Shown here: positions 6,296-6,313 of the stretch, one piece after another | Numbering within the stretch: the stretch's first letter is position 1 | Layout of the letters: every line of letters starts with the position of its first letter | Source: Deltaproteobacteria bacterium | GTDB lineage: Bacteria; Desulfobacterota; Desulfobacteria; Desulfobacterales; JAFDCJ01 | Direction: 5' to 3' | Length of the DNA: 6,313 nucleotides | NCBI GenBank assembly: GCA_019310665.1 | Contig: JAFDDW010000130.1 | Location: 1 to 6,313, forward strand | The notes under the pieces: generated by a model | Told to the model about the DNA's origin: nothing | The model's input: the letters and a program-made list of their open reading frames with translations, nothing else | The model's database searches: none | Position numbers and translations under genes: made by a program

Positions 6296-6313
6296 TGTAT
6301 GAAACTTCATTAA

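Noticed and set aside
6299..6310. Small inverted repeat ATGAA-AC-TTCAT at the right edge
   Set aside because: Five-bp arms with a 2-nt centre in AT-rich DNA; too short to distinguish from chance, and cut off by the window end.

Overview
The window carries four complete enzyme genes and almost nothing else. It suggests a Gram-negative bacterium with strong catabolic and beta-oxidation capacity. My best guess is a member of Desulfobacterota (the old Deltaproteobacteria, Desulfobacterales-like). That guess rests on the style of the acyl-CoA ligase and family III CoA-transferase and on the look of the intergenic repeat at the right end. No rRNA, tRNA or phylogenetic marker is present to confirm it.

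Layout: 1-202 is AT-rich non-coding DNA. An amidase-signature amidase follows on the minus strand (203-1615). A 176-bp divergent intergenic region (1616-1791) holds a candidate sigma-70 promoter, a perfect 8-bp-stem hairpin and good ribosome binding sites for both flanking genes. On the plus strand, a fatty-acyl-CoA ligase (1792-3435) is followed with no gap at all by an Amidohydro_3/YtcJ-type metal-dependent hydrolase (3436-4995); these two clearly form an operon. A family III (CaiB/BaiF) CoA-transferase lies tail-to-tail on the minus strand (4992-6179), sharing the palindromic bases CTAG with the hydrolase stop codon. The last 134 bp contain a near-perfect 20-bp palindrome upstream of the CoA-transferase and a compact inverted-repeat element that looks like a dispersed extragenic repeat.

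How the genes may work together (inference): two enzymes cleave C-N or similar bonds (the NylA-like amidase and the amidohydrolase), and two load carboxylates onto CoA (the ATP-dependent ligase and the ATP-independent CoA-transferase). This fits release of a carboxylic acid from an amide or ring substrate, followed by CoA activation and beta-oxidation. The substrate cannot be read from the sequence, and no transporter, regulator or oxidation enzyme is in view. I found no CRISPR array, transposase, phage gene, RNA gene or obviously novel defence or secretion system. The points most worth pursuing are the gene combination, the non-canonical active-site surroundings of the two hydrolases, and the non-coding elements at 1752-1774, 6200-6219 and 6229-6295.
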